Source of the DNA: an uncultured Prevotella sp.
GTDB lineage: Bacteria > Bacteroidota > Bacteroidia > Bacteroidales > Bacteroidaceae
Length of the DNA stretch: 17,425 nucleotides
Assembly (NCBI GenBank): GCA_900555035.1
Contig: USJX01000062.1
Coordinates: forward strand, 1 to 17,425
Direction of reading: 5' to 3'
The notes under the pieces were generated by a model that was given only the letters and a program-made list of their open reading frames with translations, ran no database searches and was not told the origin of the DNA. The position numbers were made by a program, and so were the translations under genes. This document shows positions 5,927-12,855 of the stretch, one piece after another (the first letter of the stretch is position 1; every line of letters begins with the position of its first letter).

Positions 5927-7624
5927 ATGACGAAATATTCTAAGTTGGAAGAAATGCGCGACCACTTGCTGACATATCTCAAGGAACAGAAGCAGTTTCT
6001 GCAAGAGGACATTGACGCAAGCAGCCAGTTGACAGACGATGAGAAGATCGACAACGGTCTTCTCATCGTTGATGCCACTGTGCTCCGTCATGAAGACAAC
6101 GAATATCTGCTGGGATTCAAAGTCAACTGTACAAAGGTGCGACCAGGCGACGAAGTGACTCTAGAGTCATCCGACGGTCAAAAGTTAATTGTCTCAGTCA
6201 TTGAGAATAAACTAGAGTCAATGACCATCCAATATGATGGCGTACTATCACTCTCCCTCTCTTACCGCATATCAGTCAATAACGTAGTGATGCTAGACCC
6301 ACTCATCAATCTACTTGAGGGTATAGCGTCTGGATTACCCGGCGCATATTTCTTGAAACTATTGGCAAATATCGAAGAGCCAGACGAAGAAGGTTTCACG
6401 ACATTGGATGTTCCAACTTCTGACTCCTTCTACGCCCGCCTCAACCACGAGCAGCAGGAGATTTGTAAAGCGGTACTTCAATGTCCGTCTGTTTATTGTG
6501 TTCAAGGACCTCCGGGTACTGGCAAGACCGATGTTCTTGGAGTTTTGGCACGAACGTTTGCCAAAAGGAGAAAAAATGTCGTCGTGATCGCCAAAACTCA
6601 CCACGCTGTCAACAATGCACTGAACAAGATACGTAAAATGTGTGCCAAAGCCCCCATATCTAAGATTGGATCCAAATTGAAGTCAGATAATGTGGACAAA
6701 TCTATTTGTATTTATGAGAAATACTCCAAGTATCAAGCCGCCTATAAAAAGCGACCAGCTTACAGAGGACGAAATGCCGATGTTGTGGGCATGACCCTAC
6801 AGAGTGCCATCATCAACCTAGGCTTATTGCATACTAGCTTCCGCCCGTCAATCATCTTTGTCGATGAAGCGAGCCAACTGACTTTGGCTGAGGCAAGCGT
6901 ACTAGGTGTGTTTGGTGCTAGCAGCATCGTCTTTTTCGGTGATGACAAGCAGATGCCGCCTATCTTCCACGAAAAGCAACAAAGTGACGAGTTGTCGGTA
7001 TCCATCTTTTCACACATCATACATCTATACCCCTCCTTCGAAGGCAAACTCCGTGTCACCTATCGCATGAATGAGGATATTACGCAATGTGTCAGCAGCA
7101 ACTTTTACGAGCCTTTTGGTGAGAAAATCATTGCTTCTGATTTTTCCAAAAATCGCAGTTTGCAAATCCAAGGACCGCACCTCGATCAGCGTATCAAAAA
7201 GTTACTATCCTCAGGCTCATCTATCGAGACAATAGATGTTTCTACCACTCATACCTGGGAAGATTCAAATCCAGAGGAAGCAGACTTCATTGCCAATCTT
7301 GTCGAACACGCTCTATCCTTGGGTATAGATGCAAAAGATATAGCGGTCGTAACTCCTTTTAGAAGACAAGTCTTAGCGATAAGAACTTCCCTCCGGTCTA
7401 AATTGAATTCAGACATACCTCTCGTTGATACCGTCGAACGACTTCAAGGGCAGGACGTAGATCTAGTCATCCTCAGCTTTAGCGTGACAGACGATGAATT
7501 TTATAGACAAAATATGAACTTTCTACTGAATCGAAATCGACTCAACGTGATGATTAGCCGCGCCAAGAAAAAGGTGGTAATTGTAAAATCCGAGATAATC
7601 CAATTAGGGGTAGCTATACCGTAG
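5927..7624 (+). CDS. UPF1/DNA2-like superfamily 1 helicase, partner of the nuclease-helicase
   Basis: This 565-residue protein has a complete set of SF1B helicase motifs. They are a Q-type LNHEQQEI (172-179), Walker A GPPGTGKT (194-201), Walker B DEAS (313-316), motif III GDDKQMPP (338-345), motif IV YRMNEDI (379-385), motif V VERLQGQD (503-510) and motif VI NRLNVMISRAKKK (537-549). The first 165 residues resemble the beta-rich 1B/stalk region of UPF1-like enzymes (about 45-120), after a helical start. The family unwinds or translocates on RNA or DNA 5' to 3'. The ATG lies one base after the upstream stop, so the two proteins are made in a coupled way and probably act as a complex. No nuclease domain is seen in this protein, so the upstream gene would supply cutting. 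A weak hairpin follows at 7667-7693. Confidence 0.88.
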   Translation: MTKYSKLEEMRDHLLTYLKEQKQFLQEDIDASSQLTDDEKIDNGLLIVDATVLRHEDNEYLLGFKVNCTKVRPGDEVTLESSDGQKLIVSVIENKLESMTIQYDGVLSLSLSYRISVNNVVMLDPLINLLEGIASGLPGAYFLKLLANIEEPDEEGFTTLDVPTSDSFYARLNHEQQEICKAVLQCPSVYCVQGPPGTGKTDVLGVLARTFAKRRKNVVVIAKTHHAVNNALNKIRKMCAKAPISKIGSKLKSDNVDKSICIYEKYSKYQAAYKKRPAYRGRNADVVGMTLQSAIINLGLLHTSFRPSIIFVDEASQLTLAEASVLGVFGASSIVFFGDDKQMPPIFHEKQQSDELSVSIFSHIIHLYPSFEGKLRVTYRMNEDITQCVSSNFYEPFGEKIIASDFSKNRSLQIQGPHLDQRIKKLLSSGSSIETIDVSTTHTWEDSNPEEADFIANLVEHALSLGIDAKDIAVVTPFRRQVLAIRTSLRSKLNSDIPLVDTVERLQGQDVDLVILSFSVTDDEFYRQNMNFLLNRNRLNVMISRAKKKVVIVKSEIIQLGVAIP

Positions 7625-7666
7625 GTCATCGGCAGAGAATATGCCTATCATCGTATTATTTTCTAT

Positions 7667-7693
7667 GGGTAGCTGTTTTGCAAATAGCTGCCC
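7667..7693 (+). terminator. Hairpin after the helicase operon, possible weak terminator
   Basis: GGGTAGCTGTTT (7667-7678) pairs with AAATAGCTGCCC (7682-7693) across a 3-nt loop, with two G-U pairs as RNA. No T run follows, so termination may be inefficient and some transcripts may enter cassette 2. Confidence 0.55.
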
Positions 7694-7728
7694 ACAACCA
7701 TTTATTAACAAATATTATCTTAAAATAT

Positions 7729-8064
7729 TCGTCTTTTCCAAAACAATATATTAACTTTGCAGCTGAAAATGTCAAGAGTAGCCTTTTGAGGTGAAGCCAA
7801 CCGAGCACAAGAAGCCACGGTGGAGCAACGACATGAAAAGTCTAACTTTTAAATAAAATCTTTTATGGTAAAATCAAATCAAGTTTAGAAGCATTTATCT
7901 CGATTCATCAACAAACAAGATGAATCAAAAGGACGTGTCTTTACAACATGACATAGCAATTCATTTTTAAGCATCAAGAGACTGATTAGATTCAGCACCA
8001 ACCGATAACAGAAACACGGTGGTAAAAAGGATGCGATTAGTTTAACACTAATAAACTTCTGATT
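7729..8064 (+). promoter_or_regulatory. Promoter and long leader of cassette 2 (copy B of the duplicated element)
   Basis: This gene-free stretch holds the second copy of the element at 3464-3643. Its -7 box TAACTTTG (7752-7759) predicts a start near 7766 and a leader of about 300 nt. Copy B keeps the same core blocks (for example 7765-7785). Its first hairpin is shortened symmetrically to CCT-TTTG-AGG (7782-7791). Right after the conserved part there is a perfect hairpin, GATTCATC/GATGAATC (7902-7909 and 7919-7926), where copy A has a different one. From 7930 to 8064 nothing else is recognisable. Confidence 0.7.
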
Positions 8065-8865
8065 ATGAAAGAATTATATTCAATCTTGTGCGATTCAAGT
8101 CGCTCAGTCAGCAATCTTATCAATAACCTTGGACGTGTGGAACGCTATGATGCCACACAGGTCCATTGCATATCATTTTCAAAGGCTTCGGACATTGTTG
8201 ATGGGATTAATGTTCGTTTTACCAATATGGCAAAAGGCTATCCTTTTCAATTTAGAGGTTTCACATGGAACGATAGTGAAATGTTGTATCTATGTGGCGA
8301 ATTTTCTGAAAAATCCCCACTACATCAAACAATTCAAGAACAAATGCGCAATCAGACAAGTGGATTCGCATCCAAACTTTTTGTAAAGACCAAGTATAAG
8401 AACTTTATCCGCCAAGATTTTGCCGATTTCCGTCTACATTGGATGCTGTTTGTCGTTTGGATGAAATGCAAGGGTAATGCAGAGTTTGCCACCTTGCTTT
8501 CACAAATACCACAAGATGCTATCATCATAGAGGACACAACCAAACAACGTTGTGAAACTAAGGGAATTTGGGGGTGTAGCAACTTAGAGTTGGCAAGGCG
8601 CAAAGCAGAAGTAAAGCGAATAGTCATGAAGCAAGCCAAGACTGATAACCCAAAGATATCCAAGGCAGCATTACAACGTTTGGTTAATAGTGAAACTTGT
8701 AAAGTGAATGGTATCGGAGAATTCGTAGGTGAGAACAACCTCGGTAAGATTCTGATGATATGCCGTGATTGCCTTACGCAAAGTATTGAACCACCAATTG
8801 ACTATGCTCTTTTGGAGTCGAAGGATATTCACATTTTAGGCAAACGCATTTCATTCATACATTAA
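8065..8865 (+). CDS. NADAR-family protein (YbiA-like), first gene of cassette 2
   Basis: This 266-residue protein has signature blocks of the NADAR family. Known members act as N-glycosidases on riboflavin intermediates or remove ADP-ribose from guanine in DNA. The block TNMAKGYPFQFRGFTW (53-68) with Glu72 matches the family's N-F-x-x-P-F...W...E segment. RLHWMLFVVW (123-132) matches the R-x-x-W helix. IWGC (168-171) and VGENNLGKILMICRDCL (221-237) match the closing W-G-D ... G-x-N-x-L-G-x-x-L-M-x-x-R motif. Two oddities stand out: the usual Asp after WG is Cys171, and about 45 helical, basic residues are inserted between the WG and GxN motifs. A 50-residue N-terminal extension also precedes the domain. 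It leads an operon of four genes, 12 nt before the next. An ADP-ribose or glycosidic-bond role is inferred from family. The substrate is unknown. Confidence 0.75.
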   Translation: MKELYSILCDSSRSVSNLINNLGRVERYDATQVHCISFSKASDIVDGINVRFTNMAKGYPFQFRGFTWNDSEMLYLCGEFSEKSPLHQTIQEQMRNQTSGFASKLFVKTKYKNFIRQDFADFRLHWMLFVVWMKCKGNAEFATLLSQIPQDAIIIEDTTKQRCETKGIWGCSNLELARRKAEVKRIVMKQAKTDNPKISKAALQRLVNSETCKVNGIGEFVGENNLGKILMICRDCLTQSIEPPIDYALLESKDIHILGKRISFIH

Positions 8866-8877
8866 ATATATTGAAAC

Positions 8878-9933
8878 ATGATACATAATAGCACAGAACA
8901 GCCACAAAACAGCATCACCTTAATGAATGGTGCTGTACTTGAATGTTTCCCAAAAGAATCAAATCAAGACGACTTTGTACCCGATAAGATGAAATTGGAT
9001 GCAACAGGTACATATTTGAGTTTAGGCAACAAGCCTTGTAAGCCACAAACACGAACATCAGAAGAATTTGAACGACAGAAGAAGCTCTTCACGGATAACG
9101 CTTTCTACCTTTTGGCGCATCAAGAGCGCATCATGCGTGACAGTAGAATGTTTCTTGCTCCTGTAGCTGTACAAAACGGACTCGCCTACACAGGTACTTC
9201 GGGATTCAATGCTCCAACATTGGGCATATACTTGGAATGGTGGAATGAATGTTCTATGGCTTTACGAGTAGATAAAGAGAACCGAAGAAGCCTTGTATTT
9301 CACTTGGCAGGCAGTCCGTTAAGCGGTGCGAACCACTGTGCCGAGGTTTACGAGGATGGCAGGACAGAATCGGTACAAGTTTCTTCATTTATAAGCCATT
9401 GGCGACCATTCGCTGCTATCAATACACGCTATGACGAAGCAAAGCACATGTATCAAGCCTACACACTTGAACAGGTGCTCGAAATCTTACATGCTGAAGA
9501 TGGTGAAAGATGGGACTATTCAGCAGAAATCAATGAACGCTTTATGCAATCTGAGATAAACGAATTGAAAAAGAAAGTAGAGCGACTAACCAAAGAATCA
9601 GAAAAATGGTACTCTATGTATACAGATACCTATATGAAGTACAAGGATGCTGAGATTAGTGAGGCTTTTTCAACTTTTCAATCCTTCAGAGAGGAGTGTG
9701 AGGCTCAAATCAACTCTATCAAGATGCGTAAGCAAGCATTGAAGGCAGAACTGAAAAGCGGTCGCATGGATAACATTACTTATCAGCGCACATTAACACC
9801 GCTGAATAAGCAAACAAGAGAGTTGGAGTTTAGGGTAAGCACCCAAAAGTATGAGTTAGTTAACAAATACCTCTCAGAGGGTATAAGTTACGATACGATA
9901 GAAAGTTACATGAATAAAAAGAATAACATTTAA
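8878..9933 (+). CDS. Unrecognised protein with a C-terminal coiled coil, second gene of cassette 2
   Basis: I do not recognise the family of this 351-residue protein. Residues about 60-200 look globular, with conserved-looking patches TGTSGFNAPTLGIYLEWWNE (105-124), LVFHLAGSPLSGANHCAEVY (139-158) and SHWRPFAAINTRYDEAKHMY (173-192). The aromatic, His and Arg content there suggests a ligand-binding or catalytic fold. Residues about 215-330 are strongly helical and charged, with heptad-like runs (NELKKKVERLTKESEKW), so dimerisation or a scaffold role is likely. There is no signal peptide or transmembrane segment, so it is cytoplasmic. It sits 12 nt after the NADAR gene and 11 nt before the MetK-like gene, so a shared complex or pathway is likely. 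It may be the substrate-recognition or effector part of the operon, but that is a guess. Confidence 0.8.
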   Translation: MIHNSTEQPQNSITLMNGAVLECFPKESNQDDFVPDKMKLDATGTYLSLGNKPCKPQTRTSEEFERQKKLFTDNAFYLLAHQERIMRDSRMFLAPVAVQNGLAYTGTSGFNAPTLGIYLEWWNECSMALRVDKENRRSLVFHLAGSPLSGANHCAEVYEDGRTESVQVSSFISHWRPFAAINTRYDEAKHMYQAYTLEQVLEILHAEDGERWDYSAEINERFMQSEINELKKKVERLTKESEKWYSMYTDTYMKYKDAEISEAFSTFQSFREECEAQINSIKMRKQALKAELKSGRMDNITYQRTLTPLNKQTRELEFRVSTQKYELVNKYLSEGISYDTIESYMNKKNNI

Positions 9934-9944
9934 AAGTAAGAACA

Positions 9945-10733
9945 ATGATTGAAAAAGTAAATCCAAGCCATCCGGATAAGGTGGCAGACCGTATCGCAGG
10001 AGCTCTTGTAGACCTTGCGTACTCAAAGGTAGAGAATCCGAAAATTGCTGTAGAGGTATTGCTCGGACATGGTGTTGCAAATCTCATTATTGAGAGTAGT
10101 GTGAACATTTCAGACGCTGAGGCTGAAGCTATTGTTAGCCGTATTACTAAGCGTAGAGACTTGAAAGTATCTCCCGTAATGGTAGCACAAGACCCTATCC
10201 TTGCAAGCAACCAAGACGGAGCTATCCGTTGTGGCGACAATGGTATTTTCAAGGGCATTCCATTGACTGACGAGGAGAAAGAACTCAGCAAGATTGCCCA
10301 TGACATCTATGAGCGTTATCCTTCAGATGGTAAGTATGTATTAGGCAATGACAAGCTGATAATATGTCAGAGCAATGCTAATACAGAGGATTTGAAGAAA
10401 CTCTATCCAAATGCCGTTATAAATCCGCTCGGCGATTGGACTGGAGGTACCGATGTTGATGCAGGAGCAACGAATCGCAAACTTGGCTCGGATATGGCTC
10501 AATCCGTTTCGGGCGGAGGAGTGCAAGGCAAGGACCTTTCAAAGGCAGATGTTTCTGTCAACATCTATGCGTTCCTTAAAGCACAAGAAACAGGTAAACC
10601 TGTGGAGCTATTCTGTGCTATAGGTGACACAGAGATTGATGGGAAGCCATATTCTGAGATTGTAGAAATTGCTCGCCAATACATCAAACAAATTGGTGGA
10701 TTTGAGCGTTTTGCCGAGTGGGGATTGTTCTAA
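9945..10733 (+). CDS. Shortened S-adenosylmethionine synthetase-like protein (MetK-like)
   Basis: This 262-residue protein is clearly related to methionine adenosyltransferase, which makes SAM from ATP and methionine, but is about 120 residues shorter than the usual 380-430. Motifs align in order with the E. coli enzyme. HPDKVAD (9-15) matches HPDKIAD. Glu37 stands in the ACE position. GDNGIFKG (97-104) matches GDQGLMFG, and NDK (135-137) matches the D-x-K step. GGTDVDAGATNRK (167-179) matches GGPMGDCGLTGRK, and VQGKDLSKAD (193-202) matches FSGKDPSKVD. Residues binding ATP, metal and triphosphate thus seem kept. What is lost is beta-sheet and loop sequence in the middle and most of the C-terminal domain. 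It is the third gene of the NADAR operon. It may make SAM or use an altered substrate. It is unlikely to be the housekeeping MetK. Confidence 0.85.
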   Translation: MIEKVNPSHPDKVADRIAGALVDLAYSKVENPKIAVEVLLGHGVANLIIESSVNISDAEAEAIVSRITKRRDLKVSPVMVAQDPILASNQDGAIRCGDNGIFKGIPLTDEEKELSKIAHDIYERYPSDGKYVLGNDKLIICQSNANTEDLKKLYPNAVINPLGDWTGGTDVDAGATNRKLGSDMAQSVSGGGVQGKDLSKADVSVNIYAFLKAQETGKPVELFCAIGDTEIDGKPYSEIVEIARQYIKQIGGFERFAEWGLF

Positions 10734-10745
10734 TAAGCAAGCAAT

Positions 10746-10991
10746 ATGTACCGTTTTGATATCGATATTAATCCTGTAATCGCAGGCAAAGAAATTCATT
10801 TGGAAGGCATTTGTGAAATGCTTTCTTCTGATACTTTCAAAGTTACAATGACAGAACCTTATAAAGGATTGTCTGTTACCAAACACTTTGATGATGCAGG
10901 AGAAATGGATATGGATGCAACCTTTTCAAAGGTTGAAAAGGACTTGATAACGCTGTTTGAACAAGAAACGAAGCGCATAGAATCAAAGTAA
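10746..10991 (+). CDS. Small acidic protein, last gene of cassette 2
   Basis: This 81-residue protein is of unrecognised family. The first half looks like beta strands (MYRFDIDINPVIAGKEIHLE, then DTFKVTMTEPYKGLSVTKHF). The second half is an acidic helix (about 55-81, ATFSKVEKDLITLFEQETKR). It has no signal peptide, membrane span or cysteine pair. It starts 12 nt after the MetK-like gene, matching the even spacing of the operon, and is followed by a strong terminator, so it is very probably a real co-transcribed gene. A regulatory or accessory subunit role is possible but not shown. Confidence 0.72.
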   Translation: MYRFDIDINPVIAGKEIHLEGICEMLSSDTFKVTMTEPYKGLSVTKHFDDAGEMDMDATFSKVEKDLITLFEQETKRIESK

Positions 10992-11050
10992 TAAATTGAT
11001 TCATACGCATAGGAAACAGCCAAGTGTTGAGTGTAAAAAATGTACAAGAA

Positions 11051-11094
11051 AGGGGATTTGTTGACAATCAGCGATTTACGTCAACAAATCCCCT
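11051..11094. terminator. Perfect 15-bp hairpin, bidirectional terminator between cassette 2 and guaA
   Basis: AGGGGATTTGTTGAC (11051-11065) and GTCAACAAATCCCCT (11080-11094) pair without mismatch, with a 14-nt loop. An A run lies just to its left (11034-11040) and a T-rich stretch to its right, so it can stop both the plus-strand operon and convergent guaA transcription. Confidence 0.85.
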
Positions 11095-11153
11095 AACTTA
11101 TTGAGTTTAAATTAATTCATCTTTATTTGAGTGGTTGTTTATCGGTATTCCGA

Positions 11154-12764
11154 CTATTCCCACTCGATTGTCGAAGGTGGTTTTGAAGAGATGTCATAGC
11201 AAACACGGTTGACACCCTTCACCTTGTTGATGATCTCATTACTTACCTTAGCCATGAAGTCGTATGGGAGATGTGCCCAGTCGGCTGTCATCGCATCTGT
11301 ACTGGTTACGGCACGCAATGCAACAGGATGCTCGTATGTACGCTCATCACCCATCACACCTACTGAACGGACAGTAGAAAGCAATACGGTACCAGCCTGC
11401 CAGATCTGATCGTAGAGAGATACCTCAATCTCACCATTCTGCATGTCAGCAGGAACACCGGCAGCCAGGACGCGGCGAGCTTCCTCACCACTCAACTTCA
11501 CCTTATACTCACGCAAGCCACGGATATAGATATCATCAGCATCCTGAAGGATACGTACCTTCTCTGGAGTAATATCACCCAAGATACGAACAGCCAAACC
11601 AGGACCAGGGAATGGATGACGGGTAATCAGATGCTCTGGCATACCCATAGAACGACCTACACGACGAACCTCGTCCTTGAACAACCACTTCAATGGCTCG
11701 CACAACTGAAGGTTCATCTCCTTAGGAAGACCACCTACGTTGTGATGGCTCTTGATTACCTTACCGGTGATATTCAAGCTCTCGATACGGTCTGGATAGA
11801 TAGTACCCTGAGCCAACCACTTGGCACCAGTCTGCTTCTTAGCCTCAGCATTGAAAACCTCAACGAAGTCGCGGCCGATAATCTTACGCTTCTTTTCTGG
11901 ATCTGTAACACCAGCCAAATCAGTGAAGAACTTCTCTGATGCATCAACACCGATAACATTCAGACCCAAACACTTGTAATCCTCCATCACATCACGGAAC
12001 TCATTCTTTCTGAGCATACCATGATCTACGAAGATACAGGTAAGGTTCTTGCCGATAGCCTTGTTCAGGAGAACAGCTGCTACGCTGGAATCAACACCAC
12101 CAGAAAGACCGAGGATGACCTTATCATCACCCAACTGTGCCTTCAACTCAGCCACAGTAGTCTCAACGAAAGAGTCAGCACTCCAATCCTGCTTGCTACC
12201 GCAGATATCAACTACGAAGTTCTTCAGCAACTGTGTACCCTGCAAAGAGTGGAACACCTCTGGGTGGAACTGAACCGCCCAAACAGGCTGCTTGGTTGAT
12301 GCGTATGCAGCATACTTCACATTGGCAGTAGAAGCGATGCACTTATAATCCTCAGGGATGGCAGTGATGGTATCACCATGGCTCATCCATACCTGCGAGT
12401 TTTCAACAAAGCCCTTGAACAAAGGATTCTCTACATCGAAGTGTTCCAAGTTGGCACGACCATACTCACGGCTGTCAGCAGCCTCTACCTTTCCGCCCTG
12501 GGCATAAGAGAGGTACTGAGCACCATAGCAGATGCCGAGCACAGGAATACGACCGATGAACTGGCTCAAATCTACCTTGAAAGCTTCCGGATCATGAACG
12601 GAGTATGGGCTACCGCTCAGAATGACACCAATGACAGATGGGTCGTCCTTAGGAAACTTGTTGTAAGGCATAATCTCGCAGAAGGTATCGAGCTCACGCA
12701 CACGACGGCCAATCAGCTGTGTGGTCTGTGAACCGAAATCCAAAATAATAATCTTCTGTTGCAT
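11154..12764 (-). CDS. guaA: GMP synthase (glutamine-hydrolysing)
   Basis: This 536-residue enzyme makes GMP from XMP, glutamine and ATP in the last step of de novo guanine nucleotide synthesis. The N-terminal class I glutamine amidotransferase carries the catalytic triad: Cys79 in GICYGAQ, and His167 and Glu169 in QFHPEV. The central ATP-pyrophosphatase domain has the PP-loop SGGVDSS (221-227). The C-terminal dimerisation domain ends in the typical SKPPSTIEWE. Length is close to the family norm of about 525. The ATG start gives MQQKIIILDFGSQ, which fits family N-termini. It lies downstream of the MurU-like gene on the same strand, separated by a repeat-rich hairpin. No clear TAnnTTTG promoter is visible in the short gap. 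Confidence 0.97.
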   Translation of the reverse strand: MQQKIIILDFGSQTTQLIGRRVRELDTFCEIMPYNKFPKDDPSVIGVILSGSPYSVHDPEAFKVDLSQFIGRIPVLGICYGAQYLSYAQGGKVEAADSREYGRANLEHFDVENPLFKGFVENSQVWMSHGDTITAIPEDYKCIASTANVKYAAYASTKQPVWAVQFHPEVFHSLQGTQLLKNFVVDICGSKQDWSADSFVETTVAELKAQLGDDKVILGLSGGVDSSVAAVLLNKAIGKNLTCIFVDHGMLRKNEFRDVMEDYKCLGLNVIGVDASEKFFTDLAGVTDPEKKRKIIGRDFVEVFNAEAKKQTGAKWLAQGTIYPDRIESLNITGKVIKSHHNVGGLPKEMNLQLCEPLKWLFKDEVRRVGRSMGMPEHLITRHPFPGPGLAVRILGDITPEKVRILQDADDIYIRGLREYKVKLSGEEARRVLAAGVPADMQNGEIEVSLYDQIWQAGTVLLSTVRSVGVMGDERTYEHPVALRAVTSTDAMTADWAHLPYDFMAKVSNEIINKVKGVNRVCYDISSKPPSTIEWE

Positions 12765-12797
12765 AATATCTAATTTTAATTTATAGTTTACAATTTA

Positions 12798-12855
12798 TAG
12801 TTTATAGTTTATAGCAATCTTGCTATACGGCATAGCCGCTATTAACTATAAACTA
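12798..12855. repeat. Inverted repeat made of TTTATAG heptamers, overlapping the end of the MurU-like gene
   Basis: TAGTTTATAGTTTATAGC (12798-12815) pairs with GCTATTAACTATAAACTA (12838-12855) with one mismatch. Inside the loop sit a GC-rich palindrome CGGCATAGCCG (12828-12838) and GCAATCTTGC. The left arm is a tandem TTTATAG repeat. The right arm includes the stop codon (12846-12848) and last codons of the upstream gene. It could terminate that gene or be a dispersed intergenic element. Confidence 0.7.

Noticed and set aside
3464..7898. Transposon with terminal repeats enclosing the nuclease/helicase pair
   Set aside because: The two copies are direct and contain promoters, no transposase or integrase is encoded between them, and no target-site duplication is evident. 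Shared leaders explain them better.
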